From assembly GCF_004803505.1 (NCBI RefSeq), contig NZ_SSWH01000002.1:1-64000 (forward strand): a stretch of 64,000 nucleotides of DNA, written 5' to 3'. Every line of letters starts with the position of its first letter. Within the stretch, counting starts at the first letter, position 1. Positions 54,810 through 63,211 of the stretch are shown here, one piece after another. The DNA is from Arthrobacter echini. Lineage in GTDB: Bacteria > Actinomycetota > Actinomycetes > Actinomycetales > Micrococcaceae. The position numbers and the translations under genes were made by a program. The notes below the pieces were generated by a model. That model was not told the origin of the DNA. It saw only the letters and a program-made list of their open reading frames with translations, and made no database searches.

Positions 54810-56295
54810 GACCGGCACGGGCCTCGACGTCGATCCTGCGGTGGGCTACGCCGCGCTCGTCGTCGTCATCCTGAGCACGGTCCTGATCGGCGTCTACGGC
54901 CTGCGCGTCTCCCGCACCACGGACGACTTCTACGTGGCATCGCGGACGGTCCGGCCGTGGTGGAACGCCTCGGCCATCGGAGGCGAGTACCTCTCGGCGG
55001 CGAGCTTCCTGGGTATCGCCGGGCTGATCCTGGTCTCCGGTGTGGATGCCCTGTGGTTCCCGATCGGCTACACGGCCGGCTACCTCATGCTGCTGCTGTT
55101 CGTGGCTGCCCCGCTGCGGCGCTCGGGCGCCTACACCGTCCCGGACTTCGCGCAGTCCCGGCTCGACTCCCTGCTGGTGCGGCGCGTGACCAGCGTGCTG
55201 GTGATCGTGGTGGGCTGGCTGTACATCGTGCCGCAGCTGCACGGCGCCGCCCTGACCGTGCGCATCACCACCGGTCTGCCCTCCTGGGTCGGTCCGGTCG
55301 CCGTCGTCGTCGTGGTGTATCTCAGCGTCCTCACCGGAGGGATGCGCTCGATCACCTTCGTCCAGGCCTTCCAGTACTGGCTCAAGCTCACGGCCCTCGC
55401 CGTCCCGGTGGTGTTCATCCTCCTCCGGCTGGGCGCGGACGGCAGTCCCGTCACGGGTGGCGGCAGCGCCTTCACCACGGAGCTGGACACGTCGGCGGAC
55501 GCGTCCCTCTACGGCACCATCTCCCTGGTCATCGCGCTGCTGTTCGGCACGCTCGGTCTGCCCCATGTCCTGGTGCGGTTCTACACGAATCCCGATGGCG
55601 CCTCCGCGCGCAGGACCACCCTGATAGTCCTCGGGCTCCTGTCCGTCTTCTATCTCCTTCCCACGGTGTACGGGATCCTGGGGCGCATCCACACTCCCGA
55701 ACTCGCGGCCTCCGGCATGTCGGACGCCACCGTTCTCCTGCTGCCCGGACGGATCATCGACGGGACCACGGGCGATCTCCTCTCGGCGCTCGTGACCGCG
55801 GGCGCCTTCGCCGCATTCCTCTCCACCACGAGCGGTCTGGTGGTGTCCCTCGCCGGTGTCATCAGTCAGGAGTTCTTCCACGGCAGCGTCACGGGATTCC
55901 GGCGGGCTGCGCTCCTGTCAGCCCTCGTTCCCCTGGGCTTCGCGCTGCTGACGGACAGCACGGCGCTGGCGGGCAGCGTCGGCTCGGTCTTCGCGTTCAC
56001 CGCCTCCACCATCTGCCCGCTGCTGCTGCTCGGGATCTGGTGGCGTGGCCTCACGGACGCCGGGGCGGTGGCCGGCATGCTCACGGGAGCGGTCCTGTGC
56101 GGAGGTGCGATCACCGCGACCGCCGTCCTGGGCCCGGGCCGGGGGAACGGCCTCGACTGGCTGGCGCAGCCGGCTCTGTGGAGCGTTCCGGCAGCATTCG
56201 CCACCATGGTGCTGGTCTCCCGCGCCACCGCCCGACGACGCCCTGCCTCGGCCTCACGCGTCCTCGCCCGGCTCCACACACCGGAGCAGCGCTAG
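54802..56295 (+). CDS. Sodium:solute symporter, second monocarboxylate-type copy
   Basis: The 497-residue protein has about 13 helices and SSS-family segments TDDFYVASRTVRPWWNASAIGGEYLSAASFLG, GGMRSITFVQAFQYWLKL and LPHVLVRFYTNPDGASARR. It is clearly related to the symporter at 50232-51869 but diverged. Fourth in a plus-strand operon kinase-regulator-small protein-symporter. Start ATG 54802 is inside the end of the small gene. It converges on cdsA with 13 bp between stops. Confidence 0.9.
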   Translation: MTETGTGLDVDPAVGYAALVVVILSTVLIGVYGLRVSRTTDDFYVASRTVRPWWNASAIGGEYLSAASFLGIAGLILVSGVDALWFPIGYTAGYLMLLLFVAAPLRRSGAYTVPDFAQSRLDSLLVRRVTSVLVIVVGWLYIVPQLHGAALTVRITTGLPSWVGPVAVVVVVYLSVLTGGMRSITFVQAFQYWLKLTALAVPVVFILLRLGADGSPVTGGGSAFTTELDTSADASLYGTISLVIALLFGTLGLPHVLVRFYTNPDGASARRTTLIVLGLLSVFYLLPTVYGILGRIHTPELAASGMSDATVLLLPGRIIDGTTGDLLSALVTAGAFAAFLSTTSGLVVSLAGVISQEFFHGSVTGFRRAALLSALVPLGFALLTDSTALAGSVGSVFAFTASTICPLLLLGIWWRGLTDAGAVAGMLTGAVLCGGAITATAVLGPGRGNGLDWLAQPALWSVPAAFATMVLVSRATARRRPASASRVLARLHTPEQR

Positions 56296-56308
56296 GTGTC
56301 CCGGTGGC

Positions 56309-57262
56309 TCAGAGCAGACCGGGGATCAGCGTGGCGGAGAGCAGATAGGCCGTCGGGGCGGCGAAGACGATCGAGTCGAGGCGGTCCATCACGCCGCCGT
56401 GGCCCGGCAGGATGTTGCTCATGTCCTTCACGCCGAGCTCACGCTTGATCATCGATTCCGCGAGGTCACCGGCTGTTGCTGCGGCGACCACGGCGACGGC
56501 GAGCGCCAGTCCCAGCCACACGGGCTGCCCGAGCAGGAACACGGCGCCGAGACCCCCGACCACCAGCGCCCCGCCGATGGAACCGCCGAAGCCCTCCCAC
56601 GACTTCTTGGGGCTGATCCTCGGCGCCATCGCGTGCTTGCCGAAGGACGCGCCGATGAGGTAGCCGAACGTGTCATTGGCGACCACCAGGAGCAGCAGCG
56701 TGATGATGACCCTGAAGCCGTCCTCCGCGCGCATCAGCACCATGGCGAAACTGAGGGTGAACGGTACCCAGAGGAGTGTGAAGGCCCCCGCCGTGAGCGC
56801 GCGGGCCGCGTCGGGTGAGGGATCGAGGGAGCGCCACACGAACAGCAGGAGCAGCGAGCCGGCGACAGCCGCACCGATCCCCTCGCCTCCGCCGAAGTAG
56901 CCGGCGAACGGCAGCACCAGCGCTCCGGCCATGGTGGGGACGAGCGGGACACGGATGTGCCGGATGGCCAGTGCCCTTCGGATCTCCCAGACACCCACGA
57001 CGCCGAAGAGCGTCACCATGCCGACGAAGATGATCGGGAAGAACAGGAGTCCGACCAGGACCGGGATCAGCAGCGCCAACCCGACGCCCGTGGCGGCCGG
57101 CAGATTGCGACCTGCCCGCGATGTCCTGTTGGGGTCGGCCCCGGCCCTGCGCCGGCGCAGTATCCCGCGCCGTGCGGAGTCCTCCTGCTGCGCTTCGGGA
57201 GCAGGCGCCGCGCCTCCGGCTGCCGCCGACGGCCCGGGGCCGGGAGGATCGAGATCAGCCAT
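56309..57262 (-). CDS. cdsA: Phosphatidate cytidylyltransferase
   Basis: CdsA makes CDP-diacylglycerol for phospholipid synthesis. The 317-residue product has a charged Pro/Arg-rich N-terminus (about 50 residues), some seven helices and the family signature GDLAESMIKRELGVKDMSN with GHGGVMDRLDS. It is last in the rpsB-tsf-pyrH-frr-cdsA series, the conserved order in many bacteria. Its start shares a base with the frr stop (TGATG). Confidence 0.94.
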   Translation of the reverse strand: MADLDPPGPGPSAAAGGAAPAPEAQQEDSARRGILRRRRAGADPNRTSRAGRNLPAATGVGLALLIPVLVGLLFFPIIFVGMVTLFGVVGVWEIRRALAIRHIRVPLVPTMAGALVLPFAGYFGGGEGIGAAVAGSLLLLFVWRSLDPSPDAARALTAGAFTLLWVPFTLSFAMVLMRAEDGFRVIITLLLLVVANDTFGYLIGASFGKHAMAPRISPKKSWEGFGGSIGGALVVGGLGAVFLLGQPVWLGLALAVAVVAAATAGDLAESMIKRELGVKDMSNILPGHGGVMDRLDSIVFAAPTAYLLSATLIPGLL

Positions 57263-57819
57263 CAGACCTCGAGCAGCTCGGCTTCCTTGCGCTTGAGCAG
57301 CTCGTCGATCAGATCCACCCTGGACTTGGTCAGCGCATCGAGTTCCTTCTCCGCACGCGAGCCCTCGTCCTCACCGGCGTCGCCGTCCTTGACCGCCCTG
57401 TCGATGCCGTCCTTGGCCTTGCGCCGGATGTTGCGGATGGAGATCTTCGCGTCCTCCGCTTTCGTCCTGACGAGCTTGACGTACTCCTTGCGGCGCTCCT
57501 GCGTCAGTTCGGGCAGGACCACGCGGATCACATTGCCGTCGTTGGAGGGGTTGGCGCCGAGATCGGAGTCACGCAGCGCCTTCTCGATGTCGTTCATCGC
57601 GCCGCGGTCGAAGGGAGTGATGAGCAGCGTCCGCGCCTCGGGGTTCTGGAAGGATGCCAGCTGCTGCAGCGGCGTGGGCGCCCCGTAGTACATGACCACC
57701 ACCTTCGAGAACATGGCCGCGTTCGCACGTCCGGTCCGGACGGTCGCGAAGTCGTCCTTGCCGACCTCCACGGCCTTGTCCATCTTGTCGGTGGCTTCCA
57801 GCAGGGTGTCCTCGATCAC
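57262..57819 (-). CDS. frr: Ribosome recycling factor
   Basis: The 185-residue product is full RRF length with VRTGRANAAMFSKVVVMYYGAPTPLQQLA, DLGANPSNDGNVIRVVLPELTQERRKE and IRNIRRKA. RRF with EF-G splits post-termination ribosomes. The start is GTG 57819 (VIEDTLLEATDKM) with AAGGAG 5 nt upstream; an in-frame extension upstream has no homology. A run with ATCACGTGAT lies in the 120-bp gap to pyrH. Confidence 0.95.
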   Translation of the reverse strand: MIEDTLLEATDKMDKAVEVGKDDFATVRTGRANAAMFSKVVVMYYGAPTPLQQLASFQNPEARTLLITPFDRGAMNDIEKALRDSDLGANPSNDGNVIRVVLPELTQERRKEYVKLVRTKAEDAKISIRNIRRKAKDGIDRAVKDGDAGEDEGSRAEKELDALTKSRVDLIDELLKRKEAELLEV

Positions 57820-57940
57820 AATGTCTCCTTCGTCCGCACTCGGTTGCCCGGCAACCGTTCCAGTGGTCAATCCTAGTTCACGGCTCTTCTCCGGCTGCCG
57901 TCGCCGGCGGGCGCACGATCATCACGTGATCATGCCGTGG

Positions 57941-58690
57941 TCACCGCGTGATGACGGTGCCGAGCTTCTCGCCCCGGATGGCGCGGGAGACATTGCCCTC
58001 GCCCTCCATCCCGAACACCACCATGGTCAGGTCGTTGTCCTTGCACATGGTCATGGCCGTCTGGTCCATCACCCTGATGTCCCGGCGCAGGGCGTCGTCG
58101 TAGGAGAGGGTGTGGAGTTTCTCTGCCGTCGGATCCTTGTGGGGGTCGGCGGTGTAGACGCCGTCCACGCCGCTCTTGGCCATCAGCACCTCGTCGGCAT
58201 GCACCTCCAGCGCGCGCTGGGCCGCCACGGTGTCGGTGGAGAAGTACGGCAGACCGGCGCCGGCGCCGAAGATGACCACCCGGCCCTTCTGGAGATGCCT
58301 GATGGCCCGCCGCGGGATGTATGCCTCGGCGACCTGGCCCATGGTGATGGCACTCTGCACACGCGTCTCCACGCCGGCCTGTTCCAGGAAGTCCTGCAGG
58401 GCGAGGCAGTTCATGACGGTGCCGAGCATACCCATGTAGTCGGCCCGGGAGCGGTCCATGCCGCTCTGGGACAGCTCTGCGCCCCGGAAGAAGTTGCCTC
58501 CGCCCACGACGATCGCCACCTCGACGGTGTCCACCGTCGCGGCGATCTGTTCAGCCACGGCCCGCACCGTCTCCGGATCCACGCCCAGCTTGCCGCCCCC
58601 GAACACCTCGCCCGAGAGCTTCAGCAGAACCCGTCTCCTGCTCCCGCTACCGCCTGTGGGAGCTGTCGGGGCTGTGGAAGAAGTGGCCAT
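57941..58690 (-). CDS. pyrH: UMP kinase
   Basis: PyrH phosphorylates UMP to UDP. The 249-residue product has a short Ser/Thr/Gly-rich N-terminus, then [12 protein letters not shown] (nucleotide loop), [25 protein letters not shown] and a C-terminal [10 protein letters not shown]. Start 58690 (MATSSTAPT) has GGGAGG 6-7 nt upstream. It is preceded by a tsf terminator, so it may also be expressed from its own promoter. Confidence 0.95.
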   Translation of the reverse strand: MATSSTAPTAPTGGSGSRRRVLLKLSGEVFGGGKLGVDPETVRAVAEQIAATVDTVEVAIVVGGGNFFRGAELSQSGMDRSRADYMGMLGTVMNCLALQDFLEQAGVETRVQSAITMGQVAEAYIPRRAIRHLQKGRVVIFGAGAGLPYFSTDTVAAQRALEVHADEVLMAKSGVDGVYTADPHKDPTAEKLHTLSYDDALRRDIRVMDQTAMTMCKDNDLTMVVFGMEGEGNVSRAIRGEKLGTVITR

Positions 58691-58795
58691 GAAGTGCCTC
58701 CCGGGCATGGTGCGGTACGCCGTTCCTGGTCGGACGGCCGGTGGGGAAATGGTGAGGGACCCGTTACAGGATACGGTGCATGCTGCGGGCGCGAG

Positions 58796-58827
58796 GAAGG
58801 GCGGCCACCGTGCGGCAGCCGCCCTTC
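58796..58827 (-). terminator. Terminator-like hairpin between tsf and pyrH
   Basis: GAAGGGCGGC (58796-58805) and GCCGCCCTTC (58818-58827) form a perfect 10-bp stem with a 12-nt loop, 23 bp after the tsf stop on the minus strand. Confidence 0.65.
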
Positions 58828-58849
58828 GACGTCGAGCTGTGGTCCGGTC

Positions 58850-59686
58850 TCAGGCTCCCACGCGGAAGCGTGCGAAGGCCGTGGCCTTCACCCCGGCCTC
58901 GTCGAGTACCGTGGCGACGGACTTCTTCGCGTCCTTGGCGAACGCCTGGTCCAGCAGGACACCCTCCTTGAAGAAGCCGGTCAGCCGACCTTCGACGATC
59001 TTCGTCAGGGCCTGCTCCGGCTTGCCCTCCGCACGCGCCGTCTCGTCGGCGATGCGACGCTCCGACTCCACGAGCTCAGCGGGGACGTCGTCGCGCGTCA
59101 GGTACGTCGGTGAGTAGGCGGCGATGTGCACGGCGACGTCGTGCGTGGCCTCGGCGGCAGCATCACCCGAGCCCTCGGCCGCGAACAGCACGCCGACCTG
59201 CGCCGGGAGGTCCTTGGAGGTCTTGTGCAGGTAGGCATCGACGAGCTGTCCCTCGACGCGTGCGATCCGCCGGACATCCACCTTCTCCCCGAGCAGCGCG
59301 CCGGCCTCGACGACGTGCTCGGAGACGGCCTTGCCCTCGAACTGCGACGTCAGGAGCGACTCGACGTCCGTGGCTCCCGACTCGATGGCAGCGGTGAGCA
59401 CCTTGTTCGAGAAATCGATGAACGGCCCTGCCTTGGCGACGAAGTCGGTCTCGCAGTTGACCTCGACCATGACACCCACGCCGCCTTCGACCCGAGCGGC
59501 GACGAGGCCCTCGGCGGTGGAGCGGCCCTCGCGCTTGGTGGCGCCCTTCAGACCCTTGATGCGGATCAGTTCGAGTGCCTTGTCGGCATCGCCGTCGGCC
59601 TCGTCGAGGGCCTTCTTGACGTCCATCATGCCGGCGCCCGTGCGCTCGCGCAGTTCCTTGATATCAGCGGCAGTGAAGTTTGCCAT
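58850..59686 (-). CDS. tsf: Elongation factor Ts
   Basis: The 278-residue nucleotide-exchange factor for EF-Tu has the N-terminal UBA-like part LRERTGAGMMDVKKALDEADGD, the signature EVNCETDFVAK and two dimerisation repeats. Start 59686 (MANFTAADI) has GGAG 7-8 nt upstream. rpsB lies 37 bp upstream, giving the conserved rpsB-tsf pair. Confidence 0.97.
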   Translation of the reverse strand: MANFTAADIKELRERTGAGMMDVKKALDEADGDADKALELIRIKGLKGATKREGRSTAEGLVAARVEGGVGVMVEVNCETDFVAKAGPFIDFSNKVLTAAIESGATDVESLLTSQFEGKAVSEHVVEAGALLGEKVDVRRIARVEGQLVDAYLHKTSKDLPAQVGVLFAAEGSGDAAAEATHDVAVHIAAYSPTYLTRDDVPAELVESERRIADETARAEGKPEQALTKIVEGRLTGFFKEGVLLDQAFAKDAKKSVATVLDEAGVKATAFARFRVGA

Positions 59687-59723
59687 ATGTACTCCTGAGT
59701 TGATGTGGATCTTCGGAGGGAGA

Positions 59724-60668
59724 CTACTCGCCGGTGGGGGCTTGCTCCGTGACGGCGGGCAGCTCCTCGGCTGCTCCGGGGACCTCCTCGGCCGGCACGT
59801 CGGTCGCTGCGGGCGTCTCGGCGGCGAGGCTCTCCGCCTCGGCGGGAGCCTGGTCGGCAGCCGGTGACTCCGATGTAGCCGGAGCACCCTCCTCCGCCGA
59901 CGCGCCCTCGAGAAGCTCACGCTCCCACTCGGCCATGGGCTCCTCAGGAGCCGAGGCGTCGGAGGAGTTAGAGCGGTTGTTCCGGGCGATCAGACCGTCG
60001 GCCACCGCGTCGGCGACGACCCGCGTGAGCAGGTTCACGGCGCGGATGGCGTCGTCGTTGCCGGGAATCGGGAAGTCGACCTCGTCGGGATCGCAGTTGG
60101 TGTCCAGGATGGCGACGACCGGGATGTTCAGCTTCCGCGCCTCGTCGATGGCCAGGTGCTCCTTCTTGGTGTCGACGACCCACACGGCCGAGGGAGCCTT
60201 GGTGAGATTGCGGATACCGCCGAGGTTGCCCTGCAGCTTCGTGAGCTCGCGACGCAGCAGCAGCAGTTCCTTCTTGGTGTGGCTCGACCCGGCGACGTCG
60301 TCGAAGTCGATCTCCTCGAGTTCCTTCATCCGCTGGATGCGCTTGGACACCGTCTGGAAGTTGGTGAGCATGCCACCGAGCCAGCGCTGGTTGACATAGG
60401 GCTGGCCCACGCGGGACGCCTGGTCGGCGATGGCTTCCTGGGCCTGCTTCTTGGTGCCGACGAACAGGACGGTACCGCCGTGCGCGACCGTTGCCTTCAC
60501 GAACTCGTAGGCTCGATCAATGTAGCCCAGCGATTGCTGGAGATCGATGATGTAGATGCCGTTGCGTTCGGTGAAGATGAAGCGCTTCATCTTCGGGTTC
60601 CAGCGACGGGTCTGGTGGCCGAAGTGGACGCCGCTGTCGAGCAGCTGGCGCATGGTGACTACTGGCAT
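59724..60668 (-). CDS. rpsB: 30S ribosomal protein S2
   Basis: The 314-residue S2 has the usual N-terminal [33 protein letters not shown] and the [19 protein letters not shown] and [20 protein letters not shown] segments. An Ala/Glu/Pro-rich acidic tail of about 75 residues extends beyond the standard protein; such tails are common in actinobacteria. Start 60668 ([13 protein letters not shown]) has AAAGG 7 nt upstream. Confidence 0.97.
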   Translation of the reverse strand: MPVVTMRQLLDSGVHFGHQTRRWNPKMKRFIFTERNGIYIIDLQQSLGYIDRAYEFVKATVAHGGTVLFVGTKKQAQEAIADQASRVGQPYVNQRWLGGMLTNFQTVSKRIQRMKELEEIDFDDVAGSSHTKKELLLLRRELTKLQGNLGGIRNLTKAPSAVWVVDTKKEHLAIDEARKLNIPVVAILDTNCDPDEVDFPIPGNDDAIRAVNLLTRVVADAVADGLIARNNRSNSSDASAPEEPMAEWERELLEGASAEEGAPATSESPAADQAPAEAESLAAETPAATDVPAEEVPGAAEELPAVTEQAPTGE

Positions 60669-61036
60669 GACATGCCTTTCCTCAGCTTCGGCTCGAGCGC
60701 AGGGCGCTGCCGAGAGCTTGTTGACGGTTCTCGTAGTAGGACCGGGGTGGCCGCTACATCCTGGTGTCGACTCGTCCCGACGGACATCACCGCCCGCACC
60801 GGACATCGCCGGACCGTCGGGCGGGAATCGCGGCGCCCTTGCCGGGCACCGAGCAGTAGACACGCGTAGTCAGCCGACCGATTCGCCGTCGTCGCGCCCG
60901 TGGGCACAGAGATGGGTAAGCAGCAGACTGCTGGCTCCAGTGTACTACAGCGCGGAAGCCTCCCGGCCGGCACCGGATGTCCACATAGCCCACAGAACAC
61001 CGGACGTGACTGCCGGCGGGGGTGCCCAATGGCCTC
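60669..61036. other. Intergenic region between rpsB and the M23 gene (368 bp)
   Basis: This divergent region holds the rpsB leader and presumably promoters for both sides. I see no open frame with homology and no recognised riboswitch. GTGTACTACAG near 60940 is a possible -10 area for the M23 gene, and GGTCCTACTACGAG near 60730-60745 (read on either strand) may contain the rpsB -10. Neither is firm. Confidence 0.4.
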
Positions 61037-61723
61037 ATGAACAGCCGATCCCTACCGGCAGGACCATCCGTCATCGCATGCTTCGTGCGCGCGCACAGGC
61101 AGACCGGCGCATCAGCCCTTCGCCGTGGCAGACCGGTTCGCAGCCTCGTCGCGATCCTGGTTCTCCTCGTGACCACCCTGGCCCCGCCCGCAGAACCGGC
61201 CCTGCCCGCGGTCCCGCCCGCAGCGCACGACGTTCCTGCCGCATCCGGCACCTTCGTCCCCGAGTGGTCATGGCCGCTGGAGCCTGTCCCGGAGGTGCTG
61301 CGCCCCTTCGACGGGCCCGCACAGCGATGGGCGCGTGGTCATCGGGGTGTTGATCTGTCCCCGGCCCCCGCCGGGTCCGCGCCGGTGCTGAGCCCAGCCG
61401 ATGGGGTGGTGTCCTTCGCCGGGACAGTGGTGGACCGCGGCGTGCTGTCCATCGATCACGGCGGTGGACGGATCAGCAGCTTCGAGCCGGTGACCACGGA
61501 TCTGGCCAGGGGCTCACCGGTACGCCGGGGTCAGCTGGTCGCCACCGTGGACGTCACCGTGGACGTCACCGATCGACGCGTACACTGCGGCCGATGCCTC
61601 CACTGGGGGGTGCGGGTGGACGGGGACTACGTCGATCCGCTGATGTTCGTCATGGACCGCCGCCCGTCGGTGCTGCTGCCCCTACCCGACGGCCGGACGG
61701 GGGCGGCAGCACCCTTCGCCTAG
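61037..61723 (+). CDS. M23-family exported peptidoglycan peptidase-like protein
   Basis: The 228-residue product has a basic N-terminus and signal segment (SLVAILVLLVTTLAPPAEPALP, about 38-55) followed by a LytM/M23 domain. H102 and D106 in HRGVDLS are the first zinc ligands. At the usual H-x-H site it has C187-L-H189 in a HCGRCLHWG context, so the first His is Cys. Activity may be altered or lost. ATG 61037 is preferred to an upstream GTG (61022). A tandem 12-bp repeat (61547-61570) encodes VDVTVDVT. The stop overlaps that of the convergent acyl-CoA dehydrogenase. Confidence 0.88.
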   Translation: MNSRSLPAGPSVIACFVRAHRQTGASALRRGRPVRSLVAILVLLVTTLAPPAEPALPAVPPAAHDVPAASGTFVPEWSWPLEPVPEVLRPFDGPAQRWARGHRGVDLSPAPAGSAPVLSPADGVVSFAGTVVDRGVLSIDHGGGRISSFEPVTTDLARGSPVRRGQLVATVDVTVDVTDRRVHCGRCLHWGVRVDGDYVDPLMFVMDRRPSVLLPLPDGRTGAAAPFA

Positions 61724-62910
61724 ACGAACGCCGCGATGCCGGTGATCGACCGGCCGGTCACGAGGGTGTTGATCTCCTGCGTGCCCTCGTAGGAGTAGAT
61801 CGCCTCCGAGTCCGAGAAGATCTTCGCCATCCCGTAGTCTGCGACGATCCCGTTGCCTCCCAGGATGTTGCGTCCGGCGGCAACGCTCTCGCGCATCCGG
61901 GCGGTGGTGAAAGCCTTGGCGAGGGCGGACTGCTCGTCCCTGGCCTTGCCTGCGTCCTCCAGCTGGGACAGGCGCACCATCATGCCCATCGAGCTCATGG
62001 CGTTGCCCAGGATCTGCACCAGCTGCTGCTGCACGAGCTGGAAGCTCGCGATCGGCCGGCCGAACTGCTCGCGCTCGACCGCGTACCGGCGTGCGACGTC
62101 GAACGCGGCCAGTTGCTGGCCCACCGCCTGCCATGCCACGGCGAGCCGCGTGACCTTGAGGACCTTGTTCGTGTCGCGGAAGCTGTTCGCACCCTTGAGG
62201 TGGAAGTCGTCCGAGATCACCACGTTCTCGAGGACGATGTCCGCGTTCTCGACGGTCCGCAACGCGATCTTGTTCTCGATCTTCGTCGACGAGAAACCGG
62301 GTGTGGTGGTGTCCACCATGAAGCCCTTGACCTGGTTGTCCTCGACGTCGCGCGCATAGATGACCACCCAGTCGGAGAACGTGGCGTTGCCGATCCAGCG
62401 CTTGGCTCCATTGAGGATCCAGGTGTCGCCGTCACGGCGCGCCGTCGTCCGGGTCCCACCGGCGACGTCGGATCCGCCGAGCGGCTCGGTGAGGCCGAAG
62501 GCCCCGATCTTCTTCAGGGCGTAGATGTCCGGCAGCCACTGCTCCTGCTGCTCCTTCGACGCGAGCGCCTCGATCGATCCCGTGAACAGACCGTCGTGAA
62601 CGCCCAGGAAGGTGGCAACCGATGCGTCGGCACGCGTGAATTCCGCGTGGCAGATTCCCGCGAACAGATTCGAGTAGCCCTGGCGGTGGACGGGGCTCAT
62701 CGGATCCAGCTCCGCGATCTTCGGGATGAGCTCCTGCGGGAACACTCCCTGGTTCCACCAGTCGATGGCGTTCGGGCGGATCTCCCGCGCCAGCCAGGAG
62801 CGGATCTCCTCCAGTCGCGACCGTTCCTTGTCCGTCAGGAGATCCTCGAAGGAATAGAAATCTCCATCCGCGTACGGCAGGTTGTCTGGATCGATCGATG
62901 TCTTGCTCAT
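61720..62910 (-). CDS. Acyl-CoA dehydrogenase, glutaryl-CoA dehydrogenase-like
   Basis: The 396-residue flavoprotein has AFGLTEPLGGSDVAGG, ILNGAKRWIGNATFSDW and the C-terminal catalytic glutamate in YSYEGTQEINTLVTGRSITGIAAF, all close to glutaryl-CoA dehydrogenases. It could act in lysine or tryptophan degradation or on another dicarboxylic acyl-CoA. It stands alone. Start ATG 62910 has GAGG 7 nt upstream. It overlaps the M23 stop by 4 bp at the other end. Confidence 0.9.
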   Translation of the reverse strand: MSKTSIDPDNLPYADGDFYSFEDLLTDKERSRLEEIRSWLAREIRPNAIDWWNQGVFPQELIPKIAELDPMSPVHRQGYSNLFAGICHAEFTRADASVATFLGVHDGLFTGSIEALASKEQQEQWLPDIYALKKIGAFGLTEPLGGSDVAGGTRTTARRDGDTWILNGAKRWIGNATFSDWVVIYARDVEDNQVKGFMVDTTTPGFSSTKIENKIALRTVENADIVLENVVISDDFHLKGANSFRDTNKVLKVTRLAVAWQAVGQQLAAFDVARRYAVEREQFGRPIASFQLVQQQLVQILGNAMSSMGMMVRLSQLEDAGKARDEQSALAKAFTTARMRESVAAGRNILGGNGIVADYGMAKIFSDSEAIYSYEGTQEINTLVTGRSITGIAAFV

Positions 62911-63060
62911 GGAATTGCCTCACTCCGGTCGGCGGCCTCCAGCGCTCCTCGATCACGCCGGTCGCGTGAGAGGCGCACTGCACTCGTACCCTTATGTTAC
63001 CCGCGGGTAACTTAGGGCGCCACTACCGTTCCCTCCTCGGGTGTGTGGCGCCCGAAGCGA

Positions 63061-63097
63061 GACAGGCGCCGTCCTGCCGTACAGGACGGCGCCTGTC
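63061..63097 (-). terminator. Perfect 16-bp hairpin terminator after the tRNA
   Basis: GACAGGCGCCGTCCTG (63061-63076) and its exact complement (63082-63097) flank a CCGTA loop, 26 nt past the tRNA 3' end on the minus strand. It is the longest perfect stem seen in the window. Confidence 0.8.
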
Positions 63098-63123
63098 CCC
63101 GGCGGTTCACGACTGCCGGATCG

Positions 63124-63197
63124 TAGGGCTGCTGGGGCTTGAACCCAGGACAAACGGATTATGAGTCCGCTGCTCTAACCAGCTGAGCTACAGCCCC
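63124..63197 (-). tRNA. tRNA with CAU anticodon (elongator Met or Ile2)
   Basis: The minus strand folds as a tRNA: acceptor GGGGCTG with CAGCCCT, D-arm GCTCAGCTGGTTAGAGC, anticodon stem GCGGA/TCCGT with loop CTCATAA, T-arm CTGGG-TTCAAGC-CCCAG, discriminator A, no encoded CCA. The CAU anticodon fits elongator methionine or lysidine-modified isoleucine-2; D-arm and stem features do not settle it by eye. It is not the initiator, since a G1-U72 pair replaces the C1-A72 mismatch and there is no run of three G-C pairs at the base of the anticodon stem. Confidence 0.9.
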
Positions 63198-63211
63198 CGG
63201 CCGTGCAGCTC

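Noticed and set aside
57915..57940. ATCACGTGAT palindrome in the frr-pyrH gap as a regulator site
   Set aside because: Short, with imperfect extension and no partner copy; insufficient to claim an operator.
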